Assembly (NCBI GenBank): GCA_023411175.1
Contig: JAEYPB010000051.1
Location: 1 to 34,817 of the forward strand
DNA: 34,817 nucleotides
Origin: Bacillota bacterium
GTDB lineage: Bacteria > Bacillota > Clostridia > Christensenellales > Aristaeellaceae
Reading direction: 5' to 3'
This document shows, in pieces, positions 15,520-24,036 of the stretch; positions within the stretch are counted from its first letter, which is position 1, and each line of letters starts with the position of its first letter. The notes below the pieces were generated by a model. It ran no database searches. It had not been told where the DNA came from and saw only the letters and a list, made by a program, of their open reading frames with translations. A program made the translations under genes and the position numbers.

Positions 15520-15564
15520 AAATTTGTATGCCTCGAGGACTTCAAACAAAGGAGCTGAACGCCT

Positions 15565-16374
15565 GTGGCGAATCAGAATTATAATGAGCCCTATGAGGAA
15601 GAGGACGTCTTTACGCTGGACAACGACGGAGCGGAAGAAAAGCGCCGCCACATCATTCAGTATTCGCTGGTGTGCGGCTTTGCGGTTGTGGTCATCGCGC
15701 TGGGGCTTTGGGGCTCCACGTGGCTGACCCAGTCGCGCATGGCGGAGCAGAAGGCAGCGCCCCCTCCGGAGGCCACCGCCGCGCCTCAGGAGTCCGCCGA
15801 ACCCAATCTTGACGTGTGGCCGTCGGAACAGTTCCCGGACATTCCGGTGTACGAGGCTTCGGGCTACAATACGCGCAGCTTTGGCGACCGCGTGGAAGTC
15901 GACATCCCCCCGCTGAGCGTTTCCGGTTTTGACGCCTACGCCGCCCAGTTGGCGGACGATGGAGCGCGCATCTTCGTTCAAAGCAAGACCCTGACGGTGC
16001 TTTCCTACGAGGATGTCGAAATCCACCTGATCTCCAGCGGCTCCACGACCTCCGTGGTGCTTTGCGGCGAACCGGCTGAAGCCTGGAGCGATCCGGATTA
16101 CGCCGCCTTCCCGCTGCCGGACGCAGGCGCGCTGGTTTCGGTGGAAGAGGGCGTCGGCGCGCGCAGCCGCGTGCTGACCTACCGAAACGCATCCTCCGCC
16201 GACGCCCAGCAGTATCTGGGCCGCCTGGCCGCGGACGGCTGGACCATCACCGAGCCGCTGGTTCTCAAGGACCAGACCTTCAGCGCCGTGCTCAAAAAAT
16301 CCGGCCAGCAGATCACGGTGGATTATTTCTCCACCTCGGACAACTTCCAGGTCAAGCTGGCCTTCCTCGGCTAA
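15565..16374 (+). CDS. Membrane-anchored extracytoplasmic protein, unknown function
   Basis: A 269-residue protein with a GTG start preceded by AAAGGAG. The acidic cytosolic N terminus (1-28, NEPYEEEDVFTLDND) leads to one membrane helix (about 31-54, IIQYSLVCGFAVVVIALGLW). Then come a Pro/Ala/Glu linker (69-87) and an exported domain of about 180 residues. The exported part may hold two related alpha/beta units, SGFDAYAAQLADDGARIF and SADAQQYLGRLAADGWTI, each followed by a strand-rich segment. I do not recognise a family. It lies where mnmE is often found after jag, but is unrelated to it. It has its own promoter and terminator. Confidence 0.8.
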   Translation: MANQNYNEPYEEEDVFTLDNDGAEEKRRHIIQYSLVCGFAVVVIALGLWGSTWLTQSRMAEQKAAPPPEATAAPQESAEPNLDVWPSEQFPDIPVYEASGYNTRSFGDRVEVDIPPLSVSGFDAYAAQLADDGARIFVQSKTLTVLSYEDVEIHLISSGSTTSVVLCGEPAEAWSDPDYAAFPLPDAGALVSVEEGVGARSRVLTYRNASSADAQQYLGRLAADGWTITEPLVLKDQTFSAVLKKSGQQITVDYFSTSDNFQVKLAFLG

Positions 16375-16392
16375 TCAAAACCATAAAAACCT

Positions 16393-16426
16393 TGAACCGC
16401 GGCCGATGGCCGCGGTTCATTTTATT
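16393..16426. terminator. Bidirectional intrinsic terminator
   Basis: A perfect 12-bp stem, TGAACCGCGGCC with its complement, has loop GAT (16393-16419) and TTTTATT on the plus side. The minus side reads AAGGTTTTT. It lies between convergent genes ending at 16374 and 16444. Confidence 0.9.
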
Positions 16427-16443
16427 GTGTGTGGAAAACCGTT

Positions 16444-16872
16444 TCATGCCATTTTTGCGGCGATGATCGTCTCTAGGTCGCAAAGCGCACCGGGGCTGTC
16501 CACGCGCAGCATCAGCCACTTCCCCATCTTCATGTAATCGCCGGCGGTTCGGTACATTTCGGCCGCTTCCTCGCTGAGGCGGGGCAGCGCATCCTCCATC
16601 GCGGGAGCCTGTTTGTTGCCCACCACCACCAGCGCGCTGAACGAGCCCTCCTCCGGATAGAAAGTTCCCAGCGCCTTTCCGCTCTTCTGGAACTTGATGT
16701 TCCAGCCGGGCTTGCCGCTGCAGCCGCTGTAGGTCAGCTTGGGCTTTGCGCCGTACTCTTCCCGCGCATGTTCCATGAATGAAAGCCACAGAGGTTTTGC
16801 CTCGCCCATGTAATCGGCGACGGCGTCCATCTCCGGAATCACGCCCTCCGGGTAAAGCTCGTGCCATTGCAT
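16444..16872 (-). CDS. DUF3788 family protein
   Basis: A 142-residue cytosolic protein matching what I know of DUF3788: it opens MQWHELYPEG, then PLWLSFMEHAREEYGAKPKLTYS, PGWNIKFQKSGKALGTFYPE and a C-terminal KWLMLRVDS. The family fold resembles small-molecule-binding domains of the GyrI type, but no activity is known to me. GGAGGGG precedes the ATG at 16872. It lies 31 bp downstream of a MerR regulator on the same strand and is therefore its likely co-transcribed partner and target. Confidence 0.82.
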   Translation of the reverse strand: MQWHELYPEGVIPEMDAVADYMGEAKPLWLSFMEHAREEYGAKPKLTYSGCSGKPGWNIKFQKSGKALGTFYPEEGSFSALVVVGNKQAPAMEDALPRLSEEAAEMYRTAGDYMKMGKWLMLRVDSPGALCDLETIIAAKMA

Positions 16873-16903
16873 GGTCGTCCCCTCCTTGCATTGTAGGAAC
16901 ATT

Positions 16904-17896
16904 CTACCGTATCGGCATCAAAAGATCAAGCTGCATTCGCGCGATGTCGAAGGCCGGGTTCTGTACGTTGTGGATGTAGTTGAGCTGCTCCTCGAGACAA
17001 CGGTCCATCATCCCGTCAAACGGCTCGCAGCGGACGGACTCAAAATCCGGCGCGTACTGACCGCTCCCGGCCACCCAGTTTTCGAGCAGACCCCAATGGT
17101 CAAAGGCGCCAAACTCGATGGTGTGCGCGGCGTACAGGCCGCCCAGAAAGCGCTTGCGCGTGAGCGGCTCGGGCACAGGGAAATCCTCCGGGATGGAAAC
17201 CCACATCTCATACCCCGATGCCGACACATTGTAGGCCGCGTGCTGTATGGGGTTGTTGAAGCCGAAATGGCGGATGTCGGGTTTCGCGGCAATCAGCCCG
17301 CTGTCCAGCACAAAGCGCCCGACGACCTCCGCCGCGTGCATCTCGCTGTCCTCGCCCATGTGGTGGTACGCCGCCACCATCATCGGCGGCAGGTAGACGA
17401 TGCGCACCTCGCGCAGAGACTCCAGCTTCTTTTCCACCCTGTCAAGTCCCTCCATGAATCTCTCCTCCTTGAGTTGTCTTTCGGGCGGAGAGATGGACTC
17501 GAGAAGCCCCGCGACGGATGCATCCGAGATCAGCGCGGCGCCAAGGGTCTCGCCGGCAGCGCGCTCGAGGAGTGCCATCAGCCGGGTCAGCGCCTCGCGC
17601 ACCGTGGACAGCGCGTCGATCTCAGCGCCGATCACCTCGACGTTTTCCCGGAATACGTCGATGGCCGTCGCGGCGTCCGGATGCCTCAACACCCGCTCGA
17701 TCTGCCGGACCGGGATGCGCAGCCTGCGCATCAGAAGGATCTGCCGAAGGCGGCGAAGCGCCTCTTCGTCATAGACCCTGTAGGCATAGCCCGGCCTGCG
17801 AAGGCTTCGGATCAACCCCGCCTGCTCGTAATACCTCAGCATTCGCGCGGAGATGCCCATGTCCCTCGAGACGGCGCCGATGGTCTTCATCTCCAT
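16904..17896 (-). CDS. MerR family regulator with GyrI-like effector domain
   Basis: A 330-residue regulator. The N-terminal MerR helix-turn-helix is IGAVSRDMGISARMLRYYEQAGLI (about 5-28, extending to 75). A long coiled helix follows (about 95-150), then a C-terminal effector-binding domain of the GyrI/BmrR type (about 175-330; VRIVYLPPMMVAAYHHMG, YEMWVSIPEDFPVPEP, GLYAAHTI). Start ATG 17896 has GGGGGAG before it; the upstream in-frame extension crosses the promoter. Its promoter has the 19-bp MerR spacing with a palindrome, so it probably activates itself and the DUF3788 gene when a ligand binds. The ligand is unknown. Confidence 0.9.
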   Translation of the reverse strand: MEMKTIGAVSRDMGISARMLRYYEQAGLIRSLRRPGYAYRVYDEEALRRLRQILLMRRLRIPVRQIERVLRHPDAATAIDVFRENVEVIGAEIDALSTVREALTRLMALLERAAGETLGAALISDASVAGLLESISPPERQLKEERFMEGLDRVEKKLESLREVRIVYLPPMMVAAYHHMGEDSEMHAAEVVGRFVLDSGLIAAKPDIRHFGFNNPIQHAAYNVSASGYEMWVSIPEDFPVPEPLTRKRFLGGLYAAHTIEFGAFDHWGLLENWVAGSGQYAPDFESVRCEPFDGMMDRCLEEQLNYIHNVQNPAFDIARMQLDLLMPIR

Positions 17897-17915
17897 TTCT
17901 CTCCCCCTCGCGAAC

Positions 17916-17946
17916 AGTATAAAGTACGACACGGTGTCAGGGTCAA
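17916..17946 (-). promoter_or_regulatory. MerR-type 19-bp-spacer promoter of the merR-DUF3788 operon
   Basis: On the minus strand, -35 TTGACC (17941-17946) and -10 TATACT (17916-17921) are 19 bp apart. The spacer contains the palindrome GACACCGTGTC. This is the second promoter of this design in the window. Confidence 0.85.
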
Positions 17947-17998
17947 CGGGGTCGGAATAAGAATTTTTGCTCCCAGGGCACGCCGCGGCGCGCAAATC

Positions 17999-18021
17999 GC
18001 CCGGCGAGAACCCCGCCGGGC
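17999..18021 (-). terminator. Hairpin after the creatininase-family gene
   Basis: An 8-bp stem, GCCCGGCG/CGCCGGGC, has a 7-nt loop and lies 16 bp after the stop on the minus strand. It lacks a T-run, so it may be a weak terminator or a 3' stabiliser. Confidence 0.5.
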
Positions 18022-18037
18022 AATTCGTTTCCATGGA

Positions 18038-18802
18038 TCAGAGTTTTTTATACGAGACCGTAGAGCCGTAATTCCAGTCGCGCGCATCCAGATCCAAAAT
18101 GGTTTTGACCACCAGATCCATCAGCACCTTTTCCATCTTCTCGCCCTTTTCCTTCGTGCCCTTGGTGGGGTCGCCGGTGGCGGCGGTATCGGTCAGTTCC
18201 GCAAAGTCCCACTTGACGTCCATGTGGGCGGGCAGGTGGTCCGGCACGACGCCGGAGGCCTTGTCCATCTCGCACCACTCGCCGAAGAGCTTGAGCGCGA
18301 TGGAGGTCTCCCCCTCGCCCGCGTGGCCCAGGCCATTCCACACCTCGAAGGTATCCGGCGGCAAGAGCTTGCCCGCGGCCACCCACCAGTCGTTGAGCGC
18401 CACGATGCGGGCGTCCGGGTACTCCATCTTGATCTCTCGGGCGGCGACCTCAATGGCGGCGATGTTGCCATCGTGCCCGTTCATGATGAATATCTTCCGG
18501 ATGCCGTTTTGAATGGTGGTGCGCAGGATGTCCTTGATGACGGCGATCATCGTGTCGTACTTCAGGTAGATGGTGAACGGGAACGCGGCGTAGTGCTCGC
18601 TGACGCCCACCGAAACCGGCGGCAGCACCAACATGCCGGGCACCTGGTCCGCGATCTTGACCGAGAGCATATGGCTGACGTGGGTATCGGTGCCCAGCGG
18701 CAGGTGCTGGCCATGAGCCTCGCAGGAGCCCAGCGCCAGAATGGCCTTGTCATACTTGCCTTCCTTGAACTGATGGGCGGTGATCTTTAGAGCCTCGTGC
18801 AT
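18038..18802 (-). CDS. Creatininase family amidohydrolase
   Basis: A 254-residue metal-dependent hydrolase. Creatininase/MftE family motifs are present: LGSCEAHGQHLPLGTDT with ligands E28, H30 and D39, the FIMNGHDGN segment and GHAGEGETS with a ligand Glu. Family members open cyclic amides (creatinine) or cut peptides (mycofactocin MftE), so the substrate is open. Start ATG 18802 follows GGGAGGG; an in-frame ATG at 18823 has no such site. It lies downstream of the liv operon terminator, with a possible own promoter. No creatine or mycofactocin genes are nearby. Confidence 0.88.
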   Translation of the reverse strand: MHEALKITAHQFKEGKYDKAILALGSCEAHGQHLPLGTDTHVSHMLSVKIADQVPGMLVLPPVSVGVSEHYAAFPFTIYLKYDTMIAVIKDILRTTIQNGIRKIFIMNGHDGNIAAIEVAAREIKMEYPDARIVALNDWWVAAGKLLPPDTFEVWNGLGHAGEGETSIALKLFGEWCEMDKASGVVPDHLPAHMDVKWDFAELTDTAATGDPTKGTKEKGEKMEKVLMDLVVKTILDLDARDWNYGSTVSYKKL

Positions 18803-18840
18803 GGATATCCCTCCCAAACGCATGTTGAATCATCGCTACA

Positions 18841-18869
18841 ATGGTACCTTTTCCCGCAAAAAAAAGCAA
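18841..18869 (-). promoter_or_regulatory. Possible promoter of the creatininase-family gene
   Basis: On the minus strand, TTGCTT (18864-18869), 17 bp, then TACCAT (18841-18846). It overlaps the T-run of the upstream terminator. The match is weak; readthrough from the liv operon is an alternative. Confidence 0.35.
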
Positions 18870-18902
18870 GCCCGAAGGCGAATCCTGCACCCACGGGCTT
18901 GC
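18858..18902 (-). terminator. Intrinsic terminator of the liv operon
   Basis: On the minus strand, stem GCAAGCCCG/CGGGCTTGC (18894-18902 with 18866-18874) with a 19-nt loop is followed by eight T (18858-18865). It lies 86 bp past the binding-protein stop. Confidence 0.85.
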
Positions 18903-18939
18903 GCTTTTCCATGACGCACGGGCGGATTGCCTCGCGGGC

Positions 18940-18972
18940 GCGTTCGGAGAGGGCGAAGCCCTCTCCGAACGC
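18940..18972 (-). other. Strong hairpin just after the LivJ-like gene
   Basis: A perfect 15-bp stem, GCGTTCGGAGAGGGC with its complement, has loop GAA and begins 15 bp past the stop codon. It has no T-run. It probably protects the mRNA 3' end or acts in tandem with the terminator 38 bp further on. Confidence 0.7.
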
Positions 18973-18987
18973 ATCAGTTTGCTTGGA

Positions 18988-20136
18988 TCAGGAAGGCGTG
19001 ACTTCCTTGACGAACTCGAATCCACCGTCCTTGACCACGTTGATGGTCACGGACTTCATCGGAACGTGGCTGCCATCCTTGTAGGTGATGGTGCCGGTGA
19101 CGCCCACGAGGCCGGTGGTCTCGCCGATGGCCTTGGCGATGGCGGCGCCATCCGTGGAGCCCGCGCGGCCGATGGCGTCGGCCAGGAGGTACATGGTGTC
19201 ATAGCCCAGCGCGGCAAAGGCGTTCTCCGGCGCGTTGCCGTACTTTTCGGTGTAGGACTTGACGAAGTTCTGGACCTTTTCGCTGGCGTTCTTCAGCGAA
19301 GCGTGGGTACCGACCAGAACGCCCTCGGCCTGCGCGCCCGCGACTTCCATCAGAAGCGGGGTGTCAAAGCCGTCGCCGGAGATGATGGTCTGGGCCGCGC
19401 CCTTGTCGCGGAACTGCTTGACGATGACGCCCGCGTCATCCGGCACGCCCGCGATGAAGATGGCCTCAGCCTCGGTGCCTTCCGCGAGGAAGCGGTCGAT
19501 CTGCGCGGAGTAGTCCGGGTCCTTGTTCATGTAGATGTCCTCGAGCACGATGGTGCCGCCCAGCGCCTCAAAACGCTCCTTGAAGAAGGAGGACAGCGTG
19601 GTGGTGAACTCCATGGACATGTCTGTCAGCAGGTAGCACTTGGTGAAACCGAGGTCGTTAACGAGATACTCGGCGCAGGCATAGGCCTGTACGTTGTCGC
19701 CGAAGGGCGCGAGGAACGCCAGGTCGCCCACGAGGTCGGGCAACGTCGGCAGCGTCGCGCCGGAGGTGACGAAGGGGATGCCGGCTTCCTGGGCAATCAT
19801 GCCCGCGGCCAACGCGTAGTTGGAGTCGGACAGGCCCGCCACGACGGAGACCTTCTCCACATCGATCATCTTGGTGACGGCGTTGGAAACGGCGTCCTGT
19901 TCGGTCTTGCCATCGATGGCGACGACTTCTACCGGGGTTCCGTTGATGCCGCCGGCCGCGTTGATCTCGTCGGCCGCCATCTGGAAGCCGTTGAGCGACG
20001 GCTGGTCCAGCGAGGCCTGACCGCCGGTCAGGTTGTAGATCGCGCCGATTTTGATGGAATCAGCCAGCGCGGTGCCCGACAGCGCCAGAATCATCGTCAG
20101 CGCAAGCAGCATGGACAGTAGCCTCTTCATCCTCAT
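18988..20136 (-). CDS. livJ: Branched-chain amino acid-type ABC transporter substrate-binding protein
   Basis: A 382-residue periplasmic-binding-protein type I (Leu/Ile/Val-binding) protein. Signal peptide MKRLLSMLLALTMILALSGTALA is cut before DS, with no lipobox Cys. Mature features: IKIGAIYNLTGGQASLDQPSLNGFQMAADEINAAGGI, SDSNYALAAGMIAQEAGIPFVTSGATLP and a C-terminal ITYKDGSHVPMKSV. GGGGAGGG precedes the ATG at 20136; a longer upstream frame overlaps livM. It is the last gene of the livG-F-H-M-J operon and is preceded by a small hairpin. Substrate is inferred from family only and could be another amino acid, amide or urea-like compound. Confidence 0.92.
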   Translation of the reverse strand: MRMKRLLSMLLALTMILALSGTALADSIKIGAIYNLTGGQASLDQPSLNGFQMAADEINAAGGINGTPVEVVAIDGKTEQDAVSNAVTKMIDVEKVSVVAGLSDSNYALAAGMIAQEAGIPFVTSGATLPTLPDLVGDLAFLAPFGDNVQAYACAEYLVNDLGFTKCYLLTDMSMEFTTTLSSFFKERFEALGGTIVLEDIYMNKDPDYSAQIDRFLAEGTEAEAIFIAGVPDDAGVIVKQFRDKGAAQTIISGDGFDTPLLMEVAGAQAEGVLVGTHASLKNASEKVQNFVKSYTEKYGNAPENAFAALGYDTMYLLADAIGRAGSTDGAAIAKAIGETTGLVGVTGTITYKDGSHVPMKSVTINVVKDGGFEFVKEVTPS

Positions 20137-20167
20137 TTGAAAACCCTCCCCTAGATTGATCCCATAA

Positions 20168-20182
20168 CGCGGCCCCGCCGCG
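20168..20182 (-). other. Small GC hairpin between livM and livJ
   Basis: CGCGGC/GCCGCG with loop GGG on the minus strand, in the 56-bp gap before the binding-protein gene. It might set a processing or stability boundary that favours the binding-protein mRNA. Confidence 0.4.
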
Positions 20183-20192
20183 GTATGTGCGG

Positions 20193-21287
20193 TCAGTCTC
20201 CCTTTTTGAATTTCGCCGCCACCGCGCGGCCCAGCACACGGTATTCCTTCGGGTCGAACGCGCCACGGTAGACGGAGCCGTCGAACCACGAATCGACCAA
20301 TACGTCGCTGTAGCCCACGATGCCCTGCCGCCGGAAAATAACGATGACGATCATGAGCGCCGACAGGATCAGCTGCGCCGCGCCGTAGAGGGGCGGAATC
20401 TGAAGACCGAACAGGTTGATGCCCGACTCCAGCCCCGAAAGGTATTCCGGCACGAAGGTCATGATCAGGGAGCCGACCACCGCGCCGCTCAACGAATACA
20501 TGCCGCCGATGATCGACGTCTCGACGATGACGAAGGTCTTGTCGTAGTAGAAGAAGGACGGAGATATCACCTTGACCAGGTGCGCCCACAGCCCGCCCGC
20601 CACCGCCGCCATGAAGGCGCTGACGCAGAAGGCCAGAAGCCTGTGCCGGGCGAGCCCGACGCCCAGAGATTCGGCGGCCACGATGTCGTCCCGGATGGCG
20701 ATCATGCTGCGCCCGTAGGCTGAGTGCAGAATTCGGTGCAGTACGAACATCATCGCAACCATCACCAGATAGATCGTAAACGTGTCCGAAAGCCCGGCGA
20801 TGCCGGTCAGCCCCTTGGCGCCGTTGGTGTAGTCGGGGTTGTTCTGAAGGACCGACCGGATGATGACGATCAGCCCCAGCGTCGCTACCGAAAGGTAGTG
20901 CCCCTTGAAGCGGAGCACCGGAAAGCCGATCAGAAGCGCGACCAGCGCCGCAATGACGCCGCCGACGAGCAGCGCCGGAAGAAGCGGCATCGCCACCTGC
21001 TGGATCGCCTCCGGCAGGTTTTTGAGGAGCACCGCCTTCTTCGCGGACGGGATCGTCATCAGCGCCGACGCGTAGGCTCCGATGGCCATAAAGCCGGCGT
21101 GGCCCATCGAGAAGATGCCGGTAAAGCCGTTACAGAGGCTGAGGCTGGACGCCAGAATGATGTTGATGCCCACGAGCTTGATGAGCCGCACATAGTAGCC
21201 GGGCAGCGTCTGGTCGGCCAGCGCGATCAGCGCGATGGGCAGCGCGATGAACGCCCAGAAGCGAAACGCCCTGTTGCGCAGAATCAT
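20193..21287 (-). CDS. livM: Branched-chain amino acid ABC transporter permease LivM
   Basis: A 364-residue inner-membrane permease with eight or more hydrophobic segments. LivM family features are visible: LCNGFTGIFSMGHAGFMAIGAYASA near the N terminus, FKGHYLSVATLGL, and the coupling-loop region YGRSMIAIRDDIVAAESLGV. IIGGMYSLSGAVVGS follows. It is about 40 residues longer than compact LivM proteins because of a C-terminal tail (VLVDSWFDGSVYRGAF...KFKKGD) of unknown role. The start lies 1 bp after the livH stop, so the two are translated together. Confidence 0.94.
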   Translation of the reverse strand: MILRNRAFRFWAFIALPIALIALADQTLPGYYVRLIKLVGINIILASSLSLCNGFTGIFSMGHAGFMAIGAYASALMTIPSAKKAVLLKNLPEAIQQVAMPLLPALLVGGVIAALVALLIGFPVLRFKGHYLSVATLGLIVIIRSVLQNNPDYTNGAKGLTGIAGLSDTFTIYLVMVAMMFVLHRILHSAYGRSMIAIRDDIVAAESLGVGLARHRLLAFCVSAFMAAVAGGLWAHLVKVISPSFFYYDKTFVIVETSIIGGMYSLSGAVVGSLIMTFVPEYLSGLESGINLFGLQIPPLYGAAQLILSALMIVIVIFRRQGIVGYSDVLVDSWFDGSVYRGAFDPKEYRVLGRAVAAKFKKGD

Positions 21288-21288
21288 G

Positions 21289-22185
21289 CTAGCTCCTCCT
21301 TCCGCTGCGCGCGCCGATCAGGCCGTTGGGCTTGACCAGGAGCACCAGGATCAGGATCACGAACACCAGCGCGTCGCGGTACACCGCATACTTCGGTGGC
21401 AGCAGCCCCGCAAACAGCATTTCGGCCACGCCCATGATGAACCCGCCGATCACCGCGCCGGAGAGGCTGCCGATGCCGCCCAGTACCGCCGCGACGAAGG
21501 CCTTGACGCCGGGCACGAAGCCCATCAGCGGGTCGATGGTCTTGTACTCACCCGCCAGCATGATGCCCGCCACCGCCGCGAGGCCCGAGCCCACCGCGAA
21601 CGAGAACGTGACGACCGTGTTGACGTTGATGCCCATCAGCCGCGCGGCTTTCGGGTTGTCGGTGCAGGCGCGCATCGCCATGCCGATGCGGGTGCGCCGG
21701 ATGACGAGGTTAAGGCCCACGAGGAGAACCGCCGTCAGGATGAAGGTGATGATGTTCATCGTGGACAGCGTGACGCCACCGATCCTGTGCAGCTGCACCA
21801 GCGAATCGGGCAGCTTGAACGCCCGGCTCTGGGCGGAGAAGATCATGGTCATCAGGTTTTGGATGAACATTGAAACGGCGATGGAGGTCATCATCACGGT
21901 TTCTTCGCTGGCGGAGCGCAGCGGACGGTAGGCGATTCGCTCCACCACCACGCCCAAGACCACCGAAGTGACGATCGCAAGGGCAATCGCCACCGGCAGC
22001 GGCGCCATCATGACCGAAAGCATGATGTAGGCGGCGTACACGCCCACGCACATGATGTCGCCGTGGGCGAAGTTGATCAGGCGCAGAATGCTGTAGACAA
22101 TCGAGTAACCGGTGGCGACGATGGCATAGACGCTGCCCAGCTTCAGGCCGTTGACCACCTGAATCAGCACATAGGATGGATCCAT
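21289..22185 (-). CDS. livH: Branched-chain amino acid ABC transporter permease LivH
   Basis: A 298-residue permease with about eight membrane segments. The N terminus NGLKLGSVYAIVATGYSIVYSILRLINFAHGDIMCVGVY is the LivH hallmark. The cytosolic loop RTRIGMAMRACTDNPKAARLMGI contacts the ATPases, and GGIGSLSGAVIGGF lies near the C terminus. Ordinary length. It starts 4 bp before livF ends in operon order (livF stop 22190, livH start 22185). Confidence 0.95.
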   Translation of the reverse strand: MDPSYVLIQVVNGLKLGSVYAIVATGYSIVYSILRLINFAHGDIMCVGVYAAYIMLSVMMAPLPVAIALAIVTSVVLGVVVERIAYRPLRSASEETVMMTSIAVSMFIQNLMTMIFSAQSRAFKLPDSLVQLHRIGGVTLSTMNIITFILTAVLLVGLNLVIRRTRIGMAMRACTDNPKAARLMGINVNTVVTFSFAVGSGLAAVAGIMLAGEYKTIDPLMGFVPGVKAFVAAVLGGIGSLSGAVIGGFIMGVAEMLFAGLLPPKYAVYRDALVFVILILVLLVKPNGLIGARSGRRS

Positions 22186-22189
22186 GCCC

Positions 22190-22886
<697 letters not shown>

Positions 22887-22894
<8 letters not shown>

Positions 22895-23663
22895 GGCGCG
22901 CAGCCCTCCCCAAATAGGCTTCGATGACCTTCGGGTGTTCGCTGACCTCCTGCGGCAGGCCGTGGAAAATGGTCTCGCCGAAGGCCATCACGTAGATGTA
23001 CTCGCAGAGTTCCATCACGACCTTCATGTCGTGCTCGATCAGAAGCACCGTGAGGTCAAAATCCTTCTGTACGCGGCGGATGGTCTCGACCAGATCCGCG
23101 CTCTCCCGTGGGTTCATACCGGCGGCAGGTTCGTCCAGGAGGAGGAGCCTCGGCTTCATCGCAAGGGTCCGGGCGATTTCAAGCAGGCGCTGATCTCCGT
23201 AGGGAAGCGAGGACGCCTCTTTGGCGGCCGAGTCTTCAAGACCCACCGCGGCGAGCATTTCCATCGCCGTGTCGCGCAACGCCTTTTCCCGCTTCCAGAA
23301 GACCGGAAGGCTTAAAAGCGCCTGGGTCAGGTTGTAGCCCTTGTTGAGCTGCGCGCCGATCATCGCGTTTTCAAGGCAGGTCATCCTGCCGAACAATCGG
23401 AGATTCTGATAGGTACGGCCCACGCCCATCCGGGCCACGATGTCCGGGCGGGCACCGGTGATCGGACGCCCATCCAGCCGCGCGACGCCGCTCGTGGGTT
23501 TCTGCTGCCCGGAGAGAATGTTGATCAGCGTCGTCTTTCCCGCGCCGTTCGTGCCGATCAACCCATAAATCCGGCCGCGTTCAAGCGAGGCCGAAAACCG
23601 GTTGACGGCCGTCAGGCCCTTGAACCGCATCGTGAGCTCGGAAGCCTCCAAAAATGCGCTCAT
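22887..23663 (-). CDS. livG: Branched-chain amino acid ABC transporter ATPase LivG
   Basis: A 258-residue ATPase with Walker A GTNGAGKT and VGRTYQNLRLFGRMTCLENAMIG. The signature is modified to LPYGDQR (LivG usually has LSYGxQR), with LLLDEPAAGMNP, the switch His in LLIEHDMKVVM, and FHGLPQEVSEHPKVIEAYLG at the end. First gene of the operon, with AAAGGG before the ATG and a clear promoter upstream. Confidence 0.95.
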
Positions 23664-23705
23664 ACGCCGCCCTTTCTATGTGTATGAAAATGAATGGACA
23701 AATGC

Positions 23706-23734
23706 ATTATAATTCATATTAGGCGATCATTCAA
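23706..23734 (-). promoter_or_regulatory. Promoter of the liv operon
   Basis: On the minus strand, -35 TTGAAT (23729-23734), a 17-bp spacer and a perfect -10 TATAAT (23706-23711), 42 bp before livG. An inverted repeat just upstream (AAGCAC-GCGATTT / AAATCGC-GTGCTT, about 23775-23811) followed by TTATTTTTATG on the minus strand could terminate transcripts entering from upstream. Confidence 0.8.
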
Positions 23735-23793
23735 CCCCCGAATCCGAGAAAACGGCAATTCTAAACATAAAAATAAGCACATCAGCGATTTGC

Positions 23794-23937
23794 TCAAAAA
23801 TCGCGTGCTTCATCGCCGGAGCAAAACGCTTCGATTTGTTCCGCCGTGTAATACGGAATCCGATGTGCATGTTTTTTGATTTGGTGTTTTGCATTAACCC
23901 ATCGCGCGGTTTGATGAATCCCGGTGGGCGTTCTCAT
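23794..23937 (-). CDS. Possible 47-aa small protein or gene fragment
   Basis: A 48-codon frame encoding 47 residues. It starts MRTPTGIHQTARWVNAKHQI and ends with YYTAEQIEAFCSGDEARDF. The basic first half and the acidic helical end look protein-like. I see no good ribosome site, the region is AT-richer than its neighbours, and the stop falls inside an inverted repeat. I do not recognise a family. It could be a real small gene, or the C-terminal remnant of a lost gene. Confidence 0.3.
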   Translation of the reverse strand: MRTPTGIHQTARWVNAKHQIKKHAHRIPYYTAEQIEAFCSGDEARDF

Positions 23938-24036
23938 GGTTTGGGCTGAGAGTTCATTTTTGTGAAAATGAGTTTTTCACGTCTCGCATGGATGATGCCA
24001 ATTTCGCCCAAACTACGGCTGAAAGGCGGTGACGTG

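Noticed and set aside
16871..18790. 639-aa open frame antisense to MerR and creatininase genes
   Set aside because: Covers two well-supported minus-strand genes and their promoter and terminator; not a real gene.
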